Source: Desulfoluna sp. (GTDB lineage Bacteria; Desulfobacterota; Desulfobacteria; Desulfobacterales; Desulfolunaceae). From it: 64,000 bases of DNA. Made by a program: the position numbers and the translations under genes. The DNA lies in contig NZ_JAQYWB010000002.1 of assembly GCF_030145185.1 (NCBI RefSeq), positions 81,910-145,909 of the forward strand. The letters are read 5' to 3'. The notes under the pieces were generated by a model. The model was not told the origin of the DNA and ran no database searches. It worked only from the letters and a program-made list of their open reading frames with translations. This document shows, piece by piece, positions 27,621-36,134 of this stretch (position 1 is the stretch's first letter; every line of letters begins with the position of its first letter).

Positions 27621-27649
27621 GGGGCCTGTCAAGCAAAAACGACGGCCCC
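27621..27649 (-). terminator. Possible terminator after sfsA
   Basis: GGGGCC (27621-27626) pairs with GGCCCC (27644-27649); on the minus strand it is followed by TTGAAAACAAAA. It begins 2 bp after the sfsA stop. The long loop makes it weak. The rest of the 27341-27651 gap holds no ORF or RNA I recognise. Confidence 0.4.
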
Positions 27650-27651
27650 AC

Positions 27652-28395
27652 CTATAGATCCACAGGCAGGGGGCGTTCTAAAATCACATGGGTTTCCGTC
27701 ACACGCGCACACCACGCCTCTATCTCCACACCCTCTGCCGCCACTTCCCTCAAGGCCTTTCCGTAGGCGGGGTCGATATCGTCGGCCGGGGTAAACCGGG
27801 CGGCATCGGGACGCTGAATAAAAAAGAAGATCACCGCACGCTCTCCCTTTGCCTTCATCCTGGCCAGGGCCCGAAGGTGTTTCAGCCCCCTTTCCGTCAC
27901 CGCATCGGGAAAAGCCGCCACGCCATTGCGAACCAGGGTGCAGTTTTTGACCTCCACGTTGCAGGAAGGGTGCCCCTCTTTGTAAAGGACCATGTCAAGA
28001 CGTGTCCCCTTCTCGACGGTCACCTCCCGACGAAGGGAATCATAGCCATCAAGGGCCGGGACGCCCCCGGCCTCAATGGCTGTCGCCACCAGAAAGTTGG
28101 GGAGCAGGGTGTTGATACCCACAAGGCATTCCCGGGTTTCCACCAGTTCCCAGGAGTAGGCGTGCTTGCGTTTGGGGTTGTCGTGATGACTCAACCAGAC
28201 CCGGGAGCCGGGTTCCGAGCACCCCTTCATGGAACCGGTGTTGTTGCAATGGGCGGTAATCAGGGCACCGTCCTCCATGCGAACATCCACCAGAAAGCGC
28301 TTGTACCGTTTGATAAGAACCCCGGGGTAAAGTTCCGGAAGCGCCACGGAAACCATGACTTTCTTTCCTGATTCACCACGCACAGACCGATCCAT
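27652..28395 (-). CDS. sfsA: SfsA family DNA/RNA nuclease-like protein
   Basis: A 247-residue member of the SfsA (sugar fermentation stimulation) family. An N-terminal OB-like domain (LIKRYKRFLVDVRMEDG, then CNNTGSMKGC) is followed by a PD-(D/E)XK-like nuclease domain with NVEVKNCTLV (about 150) and FPDAVTERGLKHLRAL. E. coli SfsA affects maltose metabolism and binds DNA; nuclease activity is proposed for the family. GGAGG lies 3 bp before the ATG at 28395; a second Met at residue 14 is possible. It is divergent from the carbonic anhydrase gene. Confidence 0.92.
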   Translation of the reverse strand: MDRSVRGESGKKVMVSVALPELYPGVLIKRYKRFLVDVRMEDGALITAHCNNTGSMKGCSEPGSRVWLSHHDNPKRKHAYSWELVETRECLVGINTLLPNFLVATAIEAGGVPALDGYDSLRREVTVEKGTRLDMVLYKEGHPSCNVEVKNCTLVRNGVAAFPDAVTERGLKHLRALARMKAKGERAVIFFFIQRPDAARFTPADDIDPAYGKALREVAAEGVEIEAWCARVTETHVILERPLPVDL

Positions 28396-28410
28396 AATCC
28401 TCCAATACTG

Positions 28411-28439
28411 TTGTAAAACAAGGCAAAATGCATTATGAC
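28411..28439 (+). promoter_or_regulatory. Weak candidate sigma-70 promoter before gamma-carbonic anhydrase
   Basis: TTGTAA, 17 bases, TATGAC: 4 of 6 at each box with ideal spacing, 174 bp upstream of the start at 28613. Confidence 0.25.
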
Positions 28440-28612
28440 TGATGCCTTAATGAATGGACCGCCATCGCATGACTACCTGAGTCCCATGCCCTCGGCCGAC
28501 AGAAGATTTCACCGCTTCGGTTCACCCTCTCATCACCCTGAGCCGACGTCAACATCCGAGATCCCGGCCCGTAGCCCGTTGTTCCGGACCTTTGCCTCGC
28601 AAGGAGATCCTC

Positions 28613-29143
28613 GTGCCCCTTTACAGCCTGAAAGACCTGCACCCCGCCTGCCACCCCTCGGTGATCCACCTGCCCGGCTCCGTCGTGGTAGGAAACGTCA
28701 CCCTCGCCGAGGAGGTCTCCGTCTGGTTCAATGCCGTCATCCGAGGCGACGCCGACGCCATCACCATTGGCGCCCGCACCAATATCCAGGATCTGTCCAT
28801 GCTCCACGCAGACCCAGGCCAGCCTCTGACCATCGGGGAAGAGGTAACGGTGGGCCACCGTGCCATTCTCCATGGCTGCACCATCGAAGATTGCTGCCTG
28901 ATCGGCATGGGAGCGGTGGTGATGAATGGGGCATGCGTGGGGCGAGGGTCCATCATTGCCGCAGGGGCGGTCGTCCTTGAAAACACCCTCATTCCCCCTT
29001 ACTCTCTGGTCGCCGGGATGCCGGGTGCCGTGAAAAAAACAGTCTCCCAGGACATCCTGGAGGTGATCCGCGCCTCGGCGGATATCTATGTGGAAAAGTC
29101 CCAGCACTACGGGCAACCCCACCTTTTCAAACCCATGGAGTAA
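28613..29143 (+). CDS. Gamma carbonic anhydrase family protein
   Basis: A 176-residue left-handed beta-helix protein with hexapeptide repeats. The repeats run from about residue 20 to 130 (SVVVGNVTLAEEVSVWFNAV, IRGDADAITIG, HGCTIEDCCLIGMGAVV). Arg, Asp and His residues of the zinc site are present in VIRGDAD, VGHRAILHGC and LHAD. Members are homotrimers that hydrate CO2 or serve as structural homologues (YrdA, PaaY). The start is GTG 28613 because AAGGAG lies 6 bp upstream; the open frame extends to a TTG at 28592. The histidine kinase begins 3 bp after its stop, so the two are cotranscribed. Confidence 0.9.
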   Translation: MPLYSLKDLHPACHPSVIHLPGSVVVGNVTLAEEVSVWFNAVIRGDADAITIGARTNIQDLSMLHADPGQPLTIGEEVTVGHRAILHGCTIEDCCLIGMGAVVMNGACVGRGSIIAAGAVVLENTLIPPYSLVAGMPGAVKKTVSQDILEVIRASADIYVEKSQHYGQPHLFKPME

Positions 29144-29146
29144 GGC

Positions 29147-31390
29147 ATGAAGCTCCTTTCCTCCGTCCTGACCAGAGTTCAGCGCCACTGGGCAGCGATT
29201 CCCGCCGCCATGCGGCAGGATTTCAACGCCCATGTGCGCCTCACCAACGCCCGTCGGCTCACCCTCATGTATATGACCTTTTTGGTGGTGACACCGATCC
29301 TCTCTCTCTTTCGTGTCATCATGGCTCGAGGGGTCGAGCCCCCGCTGTACCACGCCCTGTTCCTGACCATGGCCGGAGGGATTATCGCCTCCGCCCTCAC
29401 CCTCCTGCTCATTCATCGACACATAGACGCGAAAAAAAAGGCCTGTCACTCTCCCCTCGTGCTGGGGGTGACGATTCTGAGCCTGGGCGGTGCCCTGGCG
29501 GTGGTTGCCGGTCTCGAATACGCCTCCGTCGGCACCCTCACCCGATTTTACCTCACTATTTTCGGTCTCTGCACCACCCTGATTCTCCCCCCCGGCCCCT
29601 TGCTCCTCTCCTTTACCTGGACAGCCTCCTGCCTGATGGCCACGATCTGGGTCACCCAAGGGACCCCGGTCCTCTTTCTCTTCAAGAACATGCACCTGGT
29701 GGGCCTGTTTCTGATGGGCGGCGTCATTTCCCGAACCCTGTCCACAACCTTTATCCGGGACTACCTTCTCTTTCAGGAGGTCAAACACTCCAACCGGGAA
29801 CTGAGGCGGGAGATCCATGCGCGGGAAAAAATCATGCGACGCCTGGCCCGCTCGGAGCGAGAATTTAAAAACACCTTCAAGTACGCCCCGGATGCCTACA
29901 TCCTCACCGACCCGGCCGGCAAAATCAGCCGCATCAACCGAGCCGCGCTGGAACTCATCGGAAAGACGCAAAAAAAAACCGTAGACAAACGGCCCCAGGA
30001 GATGAAGTTTCTTCAGGGCAACAACCTGTTTCAAGTAGAGCGGATGCTGCGTGAAACCCTCATCTGTGGACGCTCCGGCCCCTGCGAACTGGAAAAAATT
30101 ATCCTGACCGAGAACCTCACCATGCACCTGGAGCTCCACGCCTCCATGCTCCACCTCGAAGACCGGGAGATGGTCCTCACCATTGCCCGGGATATTTCCC
30201 AGCGCAAGGAGGGAGAGGCGCTCTTAAAAGAGTCTCAAAAACGACTGGAGGAACGGGTTAAGGAACGGACAGAAGAGCTGGAGCACATCAACATCCGCCT
30301 CCAGGGGGAAATCACCGAACGCATCGCCACCGAGGCGGCCCTGGCCAAAGCCGAAACCCACTATCGGCTCCTGGTGGAGAACATGAATGAGGGGCTGGCC
30401 ATTTTCAATGCCGAAGGCCACTTCACCTATACCAACGACTGTCTCTGCGCCATGACAGGATACAGCCGGGCAACCCTCATGGGCAAAAAAAGCACCTTTG
30501 TGGTGGCCCCGGAAGATCATCCCCCCATCGGGGACAAGGGGCGATATGAAGATCGCGGCTCCTACGAAGCCCGGCTCGCCACGGCCTCAGGAAAGAATCT
30601 TCATATTCAGATCTCACCGGAGCCCCTGGTCGATGATCAGGGCAACGATCGGGGAAGCTTCGTGGTGATCACCAACATCACCGAACTCAAGGCCGCGGAG
30701 AAACAAATCCGGTCCCTCTCCCAGGAACTTATCAAAGCCCAGGAGAACGAACGCCAACGCATTGCCAGGGACCTCCACGACAACGTGGCCCAGAACCTCG
30801 CTACCCTTAAAATTGGCTGGGACACCCTCCTTGATACCCTCCCCGAATCCGCCCCCGCACTCCAGGTTAAAACACGGGCCCTCTCCCGACTGCTGCGCGG
30901 ATCCATCGAGAGCATCCGGGGCCTGGCCTACAACCTGCAGCCCCCGGAGCTGGAACAGTTGGGCCTCATTACCGCCATCCGGCGCTATTGCGAAGAGCAG
31001 GCCACCCACTCCAACCTCCCCATCGACCTCTTTACCGCCGGCGTGAAGGAGCTGCACCTCTCCTTTGATATTCAGATCAACCTCTACCGCCTGGTCCAGG
31101 AGGCCCTCGCCAATGTTCGGAAACACGCAGACGCCACCCGGGTGGTTATTCGCCTCACGGCCTCCCACCCCTGCCTGATTTTAAAAGTGGAAGACAACGG
31201 CAAAGGGTTCCATGTCAAAAAACGACTGGCCGAAGCGGTCCATGAAAAACGCATGGGCGTTCGCAGCATGGAGGAACGCGTCAGCCTCCTTCATGGTACC
31301 ATGAAGCTCACCTCCTCTCTGGGCACAGGGACACGCCTGCGCATCGAGGTCCCGGCTGCGCGCGAATTGTCCAGCGTCCCCTTGGCCTGA
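29147..31390 (+). CDS. Membrane PAS sensor histidine kinase (HisKA_3/NarX type)
   Basis: A 747-residue sensor kinase. About six membrane helices occupy residues 40-205, followed by a coiled coil, two PAS domains (about 235-360 and 400-530) and a kinase core. The dimerisation box QRIARDLHDNVAQNLATLK has the phosphorylated His at about 543 (HisKA_3 family). The ATPase has the N box RLVQEALANVRKHADATRV, the G1 box VEDNGKGF and G2 MGVRSMEERV. Kinases of this class usually act with NarL/LuxR-type response regulators. None is encoded nearby, so it is an orphan. Overlap in transcription with the carbonic anhydrase gene raises the possibility of sensing related to CO2/bicarbonate, but this is only context. 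Confidence 0.92.
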   Translation: MKLLSSVLTRVQRHWAAIPAAMRQDFNAHVRLTNARRLTLMYMTFLVVTPILSLFRVIMARGVEPPLYHALFLTMAGGIIASALTLLLIHRHIDAKKKACHSPLVLGVTILSLGGALAVVAGLEYASVGTLTRFYLTIFGLCTTLILPPGPLLLSFTWTASCLMATIWVTQGTPVLFLFKNMHLVGLFLMGGVISRTLSTTFIRDYLLFQEVKHSNRELRREIHAREKIMRRLARSEREFKNTFKYAPDAYILTDPAGKISRINRAALELIGKTQKKTVDKRPQEMKFLQGNNLFQVERMLRETLICGRSGPCELEKIILTENLTMHLELHASMLHLEDREMVLTIARDISQRKEGEALLKESQKRLEERVKERTEELEHINIRLQGEITERIATEAALAKAETHYRLLVENMNEGLAIFNAEGHFTYTNDCLCAMTGYSRATLMGKKSTFVVAPEDHPPIGDKGRYEDRGSYEARLATASGKNLHIQISPEPLVDDQGNDRGSFVVITNITELKAAEKQIRSLSQELIKAQENERQRIARDLHDNVAQNLATLKIGWDTLLDTLPESAPALQVKTRALSRLLRGSIESIRGLAYNLQPPELEQLGLITAIRRYCEEQATHSNLPIDLFTAGVKELHLSFDIQINLYRLVQEALANVRKHADATRVVIRLTASHPCLILKVEDNGKGFHVKKRLAEAVHEKRMGVRSMEERVSLLHGTMKLTSSLGTGTRLRIEVPAARELSSVPLA

Positions 31391-31443
31391 GAGGCTCAGC
31401 GGTGGTACAATTTAAAAAACCGTCACTCTTCAGCCAAAAAAAA

Positions 31444-31482
31444 CCTCCGGCGGCAAGGTGTGCCCCCTTAAAAGCGGGTTGC
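31444..31482. repeat. Short copy of the CCTCCGGCGG intergenic element
   Basis: It begins CCTCCGGCGGCAAGGTG and runs into AAAAGCGGGTTGCC, the inverted equivalent of the right end of the 4088-4407 element. It is preceded by eight A and lies 53 bp after the kinase stop codon. The other end is missing. The apeB frame is open through it, but the true start is downstream. Confidence 0.65.
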
Positions 31483-31538
31483 CTGTGTATCAAACGTGTC
31501 AAAAAATCATGCACGCGCCACGGACTGAAAGGACCCCC

Positions 31539-32837
31539 ATGAACAAACGCCCGTTTAACGAAGGACTTCTCCATTTTCTCGGCACCTCTCCCACGCCCTT
31601 CCATGCCGTGGCCTCCCTGGTCCACCTCCTGGAAGCCGAAGGGTTTCAACGCCTCCACGAAAAAGATCGGTGGACGCTCCAACCGGAGAGCCGTTATGTG
31701 GTCACCCGAAACGACTCATCCCTTATCGCCTTTACCACGGGTCGCCGCCCTTTTTGCGAAACCGGCCTGGCCATGGGCGGCGCCCACACGGACAGCCCCT
31801 GCCTGAAAGTCAAACCGGTGGCTGAGATGGAAAACGGCGGGGGGGCCAGGCTGGGTGTGGAGGTCTACGGAAGCCCTCTGCTGACCACCTGGTTTGATCG
31901 GGACCTTTCCCTGGCAGGAAGGATAACCACCCTTGACAACAGCGGAAATCGACCCGGCGTCAGACACACCCTCATCGACATGAAACGCCCCGTGGCCATC
32001 ATCCCCAACCTCGCCATCCACCTGGACCGCGAGGCCAATAAGAACCGCCAGGTAAACCCCCAGACAGAGCTGCCACCCCTGATAGCCATGCCCGGAGGCC
32101 TCTCAGGCACTCTGGAGACCCTGCTTCGAAAAGAACTGACGAACCAAGAGATTGAGGTGGCCCCGGAGGCCGTCCTGGAGTTTGAGCTCTCCTTTTACGA
32201 TACCCAGCTCCCCGCCCTCACCGGTTACAACCAGGAGTTCATCACCGGAGCCCGCATCGACAACCTGCTCTCCTGCTTCGCCCTGGCCCGGGCCCTTGCC
32301 AGGTCGACCGGGGAATCGCCCGCTTTAATGGTCTTAAATGATCATGAAGAGGTCGGAAGCCAGACCCCTTCAGGGGCGAGCGGGAACTTTCTGGTGCAGG
32401 TCCTTGAACGGCTGATTCCAGACCCGGAAGAACGGGCCATGGCATCGTCCCGATCCCTTATGATCTCTTCCGACAACGCCCACGCGCTCCACCCGGCACA
32501 TCCCGGGAAATACGACCCCGCCCACAGCCCCCGGCTCAACCAGGGTCCGGCGATCAAGTACAACGCCAACCAGCGCTACGCCACTTCAAGCACCACCGCG
32601 GCGTATTTCAAAGAGATCTGCAGACGAAACGAGGTGCCTGTCCAGGCCTTTGCCATGCGAAACGACATGCCCTGCGGCAGCACCATCGGCCCCATCACCG
32701 CCGCCATCACAGGAATTCCCACCCTTGATGTGGGCGTCCCCATGCTGGCCATGCACTCCATACGGGAAACCGCCGGTTGTGAGGATGCTTTTTACCTCTA
32801 TCGCGCCATGACCGATTTTTTCCAGAGCATGGCGTAA
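31539..32837 (+). CDS. apeB: M18 family aspartyl aminopeptidase
   Basis: A 432-residue cytosolic zinc aminopeptidase of family M18, which removes N-terminal acidic residues from peptides. Family landmarks are the first His in GGAHTDSPCLKVKP (about 81), the ARIDNLLSCFAL segment (about 240), NDHEEVGSQTPSGA (about 272) with catalytic Glu, and the C-terminal MAMHSIRETAG with the last metal ligand. I start at ATG 31539 with AAAGGA upstream; the 27 extra codons to 31458 are translated repeat sequence. It stands alone. Confidence 0.94.
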   Translation: MNKRPFNEGLLHFLGTSPTPFHAVASLVHLLEAEGFQRLHEKDRWTLQPESRYVVTRNDSSLIAFTTGRRPFCETGLAMGGAHTDSPCLKVKPVAEMENGGGARLGVEVYGSPLLTTWFDRDLSLAGRITTLDNSGNRPGVRHTLIDMKRPVAIIPNLAIHLDREANKNRQVNPQTELPPLIAMPGGLSGTLETLLRKELTNQEIEVAPEAVLEFELSFYDTQLPALTGYNQEFITGARIDNLLSCFALARALARSTGESPALMVLNDHEEVGSQTPSGASGNFLVQVLERLIPDPEERAMASSRSLMISSDNAHALHPAHPGKYDPAHSPRLNQGPAIKYNANQRYATSSTTAAYFKEICRRNEVPVQAFAMRNDMPCGSTIGPITAAITGIPTLDVGVPMLAMHSIRETAGCEDAFYLYRAMTDFFQSMA

Positions 32838-33216
32838 AGACCCCGGAGGACATCACGCAGCCATGCCTTGGTGGTATAAAGGAGAGAAATATTTCGATAA
32901 ATGAAAGGGAGGTTTTTTTCGAAGAGAGAGATTCCGAAGAATTCACAGGAGGACCCACGTACAGACAAAACAGTGCCACACGTTCGGGCGTTAAAACCCT
33001 GACGTGCTTTGATTCAGGAGAGAGTTATGGCATTTGGAAGACGCGGGTCCGGCCTGTGAAACCGGGTATGCCATGCAAAAAGCATGAACATACTATATAG
33101 AATACAACGGCCATCATGGCACCGCCCAAATGGGGCTGATACCGGCACATCATATGTGTGAAATGAGGTTTTTTTATGATTTTTAAACAAAAAAAAACCG
33201 AAAAAGAAGAGAAATG
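32838..33216. other. Intergenic region between apeB and tRNA-Glu
   Basis: No convincing gene is seen. A good ribosome binding site (AGGAGAG) precedes ATG 33027, but the ORF is only 10 codons (MAFGRRGSGL) before TGA. Near the tRNA-Glu 3' end an AT-rich inverted repeat (GG followed by seven T, pairing with seven A and CC, 33169-33201) may serve as the weak end of the tRNA transcript. Confidence 0.35.
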
Positions 33217-33294
33217 TGGCGTCCCCAAGGGGATTTGAACCCCTGTCGCCGGCGTGAAAGGCCGGTGTCCTGGACCAGGCTAGACGATGGGGAC
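33217..33294 (-). tRNA. tRNA-Glu (anticodon TTC)
   Basis: A 78-nt cloverleaf on the minus strand, starting GTCCCCA and ending TGGGGAC, then G and encoded CCA. The anticodon loop is CTTTCAC and the T loop GGGGTTCAAATCCCC is standard. It is the last of three tRNAs in the order Phe-Asp-Glu. Confidence 0.97.
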
Positions 33295-33322
33295 GCAATA
33301 TTTCTTTTCTTTTTCAGGTTTA

Positions 33323-33399
33323 TGGCGGGAGTGACGAGACTCGAACTCGCGACCTCCAGCGTGACAGGCTGGCGTTCTAACCAACTGAACTACACCCCC
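33323..33399 (-). tRNA. tRNA-Asp (anticodon GTC)
   Basis: A 77-nt cloverleaf on the minus strand: acceptor GGGGGTG/CACTCCC with one G-T pair, D arm GTTCAGTTGGTTAGAAC, anticodon loop CTGTCAC, T arm GCGAGTTCGAGTCTCGT, discriminator G and encoded CCA. Confidence 0.97.
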
Positions 33400-33420
33400 G
33401 CAACCCGAAAGGTTGTCAAG

Positions 33421-33496
33421 TGGTGCCCAGGGGCGGAATCGAACCACCGACACGGGGATTTTCAGTCCCCTGCTCTACCGACTGAGCTACCTGGGC
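33421..33496 (-). tRNA. tRNA-Phe (anticodon GAA)
   Basis: A 76-nt cloverleaf on the minus strand: acceptor GCCCAGG/CCTGGGC, anticodon loop CTGAAAA, T loop GGTTCGATTCC, discriminator A and encoded CCA. It is first in the Phe-Asp-Glu cluster. Confidence 0.97.
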
Positions 33497-33512
33497 TCAC
33501 CGAACGAGAGAA

Positions 33513-33541
33513 GGTTTAAAGAAATTTGCCGGTGGTGTCAA
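33513..33541 (-). promoter_or_regulatory. Promoter of the tRNA Phe-Asp-Glu operon
   Basis: A perfect -35 TTGACA (33541-33536), 17 bases, then TAAACC as the -10 (33518-33513), placing the start about 10 bp before tRNA-Phe. The wider gap 33497-33989 otherwise shows only GC-rich sequence without a gene, plus the tRNA-Gly promoter. Confidence 0.65.
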
Positions 33542-33945
33542 CCAAAAGCTCAGCTTTTTTTCCAAAAAAATGAGCCTGTAAACAAATGCCACGTGATTGC
33601 GATCGGTTATCCATCAGACACCTTCATCCGCCCAGGGTCTCCCCCTGCCCCAGGAGCCTCTTCCCGCCACTTGGTACCCCAGGGAAAAAGTCCCCTTCTG
33701 CCACCCCACCCCAGCCGCCCTTTAATAACAAGGATGCCCCCACCCTTTGGAACCGCTTTAACGGCCCCTCAGGTCGCCTTAAGGCGACCCACCCATTCCG
33801 GCTCTGCCCTCCCGGCACCCCCGCCCACAAAAAGAGATGCCGCCGCCTGAACGCAAACCACAGACACGGCACCTGAAACCAAGGGCCCTGGCAGATCCCC
33901 TCCTGCCCCAAAAAACAATCACGGCAACTTTTTTTCATTTTGGGG

Positions 33946-33975
33946 TTGACTCAACGGAAGAGATGGCGGTATAAA
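33946..33975 (+). promoter_or_regulatory. Promoter of tRNA-Gly
   Basis: TTGACT (33946-33951), 18 bases, TATAAA (33970-33975), 14 bp before the mature 5' end of the tRNA. Confidence 0.75.
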
Positions 33976-33989
33976 CTCTCCCGTGCTGA

Positions 33990-34064
<75 letters not shown>

Positions 34065-34076
34065 ACAAGACGATAT

Positions 34077-34110
34077 AGCCCCCGAGTCCTCAGGATTCGG
34101 GGGCTTTTTT
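34077..34110 (+). terminator. Rho-independent terminator after tRNA-Gly
   Basis: Stem AGCCCCCGAGTCC pairing with GGATTCGGGGGCT (one G-T pair), 3-base loop, then six T. Confidence 0.93.
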
Positions 34111-34291
34111 GTTGGCTGCCCGTCACCTGACCCCCCTTTCGACCTCTATATCCCACGGATGACGCCCGTTCCCACCCGCTTTCAAAATGTGCTATAAGGA
34201 AACCGGTGATCATGAAAGGCGCCAGAGACGCCTCCGACCCCACAGAATCCGACACCGCAGAAGCACCCCTTTAAGAGGAGAGGAGAAACCC

Positions 34292-34648
34292 ATGAAGACC
34301 CAGGTATTCAAAGCCCACGAGAAAGAGGGCCAAACCTTTGATGGTGGCCCTGCATCCGGCGTCACCGGACGCATCCTCATCGGCCGGGAGACAGGCGCAG
34401 AGAACTTTTGTATGCGCCTGTTCGAGATGGCCCCTGAAGGCCACACCCCGAGCCACACCCACGACTGGGAACATGAAATCTTCTTTCACGAAGGCCAGGG
34501 CGAACTCCTGGCCAACGGCGTCTGGGAACCCGTTGAAAAAGGGTCCGTCGCCTTCGTCCCCGGCGGCGCCCCCCACCAGATCCGAAACACCGGCACCACC
34601 CCCTTAACCTTCGTCTGCCTCGTTCCCAGGGGAGCCCCTGAGCTTTAA
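34292..34648 (+). CDS. Small cupin-domain protein
   Basis: A 118-residue single-domain cupin. Motif 1 with metal ligands reads PSHTHDWEHEIFFHEGQGEL (about 57-76) and motif 2 FVPGGAPHQIRNTG (about 91-104), giving the usual His/His/Glu/His set. Small cupins of this kind are enzymes or metal/ligand-binding proteins; no substrate can be assigned. The start ATG 34292 follows AGGAG by 6 bp; the frame extends further upstream without family similarity. Its stop overlaps that of the convergent LUD gene by 4 bp. Confidence 0.85.
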   Translation: MKTQVFKAHEKEGQTFDGGPASGVTGRILIGRETGAENFCMRLFEMAPEGHTPSHTHDWEHEIFFHEGQGELLANGVWEPVEKGSVAFVPGGAPHQIRNTGTTPLTFVCLVPRGAPEL

Positions 34649-35289
34649 TACCCCAGCGATTCTCCCACGACCAAAACGGTCACCTCGGTGAGCATGGGTT
34701 TGCGGTGAAGAATGGTGGTGATATTGCAAATTCGCATGGGCGCGTTGCAGTCAGAGCAGACACCGGTGATGGCGCAAGGGGTGTCCACGCCCAGGCTTTT
34801 GGCGCGCAAGGGGCCGGCCACCTCCCGGATACGACGCAGGGCGGCGTGAAGGTCCGAGGCGACTTTGTTGTAGCCGGCCACCACCACCACGCGGGACGGA
34901 CCGAAGCCCATGGCGCTGGTGCGGTTCCCGATGCCATCCATGTTGACGATCTCTCCGGTCTCACTCAGGGCGTTGGCGCTGGTAAAAAAAAGGTCGCAGC
35001 CCTGCTGGCCCTTTCGAATGGCCAGGGTCTCGTCGTAGGTGAGGCCGGGGCGATGATGGTCAAAGAGCTCTTTGCCCATCTCCTCGGCCAGGGTGTGAAG
35101 GCCCAGGGAGCGAACGGTATCAGACCCGCCAAAGCCCACGGTGGTGGCTTCCTCCAAAAAGGGCCTCACCCGCTCCGCCACCTCCTCTGCGGTCTCCAGA
35201 TAATGGGCATCAAAACGGTGTTTGGACAGACGGTCCACGCAGCGTTGGGCCCGCTGCGCAAGAAGCCATGTTTTTTCATCTCCGGTCAT
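34645..35289 (-). CDS. LUD domain protein (lactate utilisation-like, DUF162)
   Basis: A 214-residue LUD-domain protein. The conserved segments are TTVGFGGSDTVRSLGL (about 50-65), DLFFTSANALSETGEIVNMD (about 100-120) and FGPSRVVVVAGYNKV. The C-terminal cysteines in CAITGVCSDCNAPMRICN resemble a metal- or cluster-binding site found in this stand-alone subgroup. Relatives include LutC/LldG of lactate oxidation, but without LutA/LutB neighbours that role is not implied. AAAGGAG precedes the ATG. It follows trmH by 36 bp on the same strand. Confidence 0.88.
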   Translation of the reverse strand: MTGDEKTWLLAQRAQRCVDRLSKHRFDAHYLETAEEVAERVRPFLEEATTVGFGGSDTVRSLGLHTLAEEMGKELFDHHRPGLTYDETLAIRKGQQGCDLFFTSANALSETGEIVNMDGIGNRTSAMGFGPSRVVVVAGYNKVASDLHAALRRIREVAGPLRAKSLGVDTPCAITGVCSDCNAPMRICNITTILHRKPMLTEVTVLVVGESLGY

Positions 35290-35325
35290 CTGTGTCTCCT
35301 TTCGTTAAAAGTCTCGGATGCAGAG

Positions 35326-36012
35326 TCAGGGAAGCTTCCCTGCCCCTTTTTGCTCCTCGAGGACCAGGAAGCCCTCGTCATTGATGGGGGGATAGGGTTT
35401 CCCCTGTTTTTGATAATACGGCACCAGCCGGGGATACCCCCACTCGAACAAAAGGGCCTGATAGGTCGCATCGTCCATGGAGCGCTCGTCGTACATCCCT
35501 TTTTCCAGGCGCTGTCTCTGGGCTTCGTAGAGGATCAGGGCGGTCGCCACGGAGACGTTAAGAGACTGAACCATCCCCAGCATCGGCACGATCATAGACC
35601 CATCGGCCTTGGCGACCGCCTCCTCGGTGATCCCGTCGAGCTCCGCGCCCACCACGATGGCCGTGGGCAGCGTAAAGTCCACCGCGCGAAAATCTACGGC
35701 CCCTTCGTCAAAGTGGGCACAGAGGATACGAAGCCCCTGGCTCCTCAGGTGGGCATAGGCCTCGTCCACGCTGCCGTGACGCTTGACCCCCACCCATTTC
35801 TTGCTCCCGCTGGCCGTATGCGACCTTAAAACCACCTCCTGCTTCGCGCTGATGGCATGGGTCTCAAAGACCCCCACCGCATCGCAGCTTCGGGCCACCG
35901 CCGCCAGGTTATGCGGCTTATGCACATTCTCCATCACCACGGTCAGATCCATCTGCCGGCTCTTGAGGATGGCCTTCAATTTTTCAAAACGTTCAGGTGT
36001 CATACACGTCAT
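35326..36012 (-). CDS. trmH: tRNA (guanosine-18-2'-O)-methyltransferase
   Basis: A 228-residue SPOUT-class enzyme that uses SAM to methylate the 2'-OH of G18 in the D loop of tRNAs. It has the TrmH start TPERFEKLKAILKSRQMDLT, the NVHKPHNLAAVARSCDAVGV motif (catalytic Arg), and the knot motifs IVVGAELDGIT and VQSLNVSVATALIL. The start may be the first Met or the Met four codons later (36003). It is probably cotranscribed with the LUD gene. Confidence 0.93.
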   Translation of the reverse strand: MTCMTPERFEKLKAILKSRQMDLTVVMENVHKPHNLAAVARSCDAVGVFETHAISAKQEVVLRSHTASGSKKWVGVKRHGSVDEAYAHLRSQGLRILCAHFDEGAVDFRAVDFTLPTAIVVGAELDGITEEAVAKADGSMIVPMLGMVQSLNVSVATALILYEAQRQRLEKGMYDERSMDDATYQALLFEWGYPRLVPYYQKQGKPYPPINDEGFLVLEEQKGAGKLP

Positions 36013-36134
36013 TCCATTTCTCTAATATTCTGCCGCACGAAGCCATGGCTGAGTGGCCGGTGTCTATTTTCTTCCAAACCATGCCACATCCTCAAGAATA
36101 ATTCACGACGATTTGGCGCCTGCAGAAGGGGGCT

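Noticed and set aside
28433..30154. 573-codon minus-strand ORF opposite the carbonic anhydrase and kinase genes
   Set aside because: Spans two well-supported genes in reverse; low-complexity His/Gly/Gln-rich translation.
33027..33059. Ten-codon ORF with a good ribosome binding site (MAFGRRGSGL) ending in TGA, with a longer frame after the TGA
   Set aside because: Too short to support; the sequence after TGA shows no protein-like pattern, and no selenocysteine insertion structure is visible.
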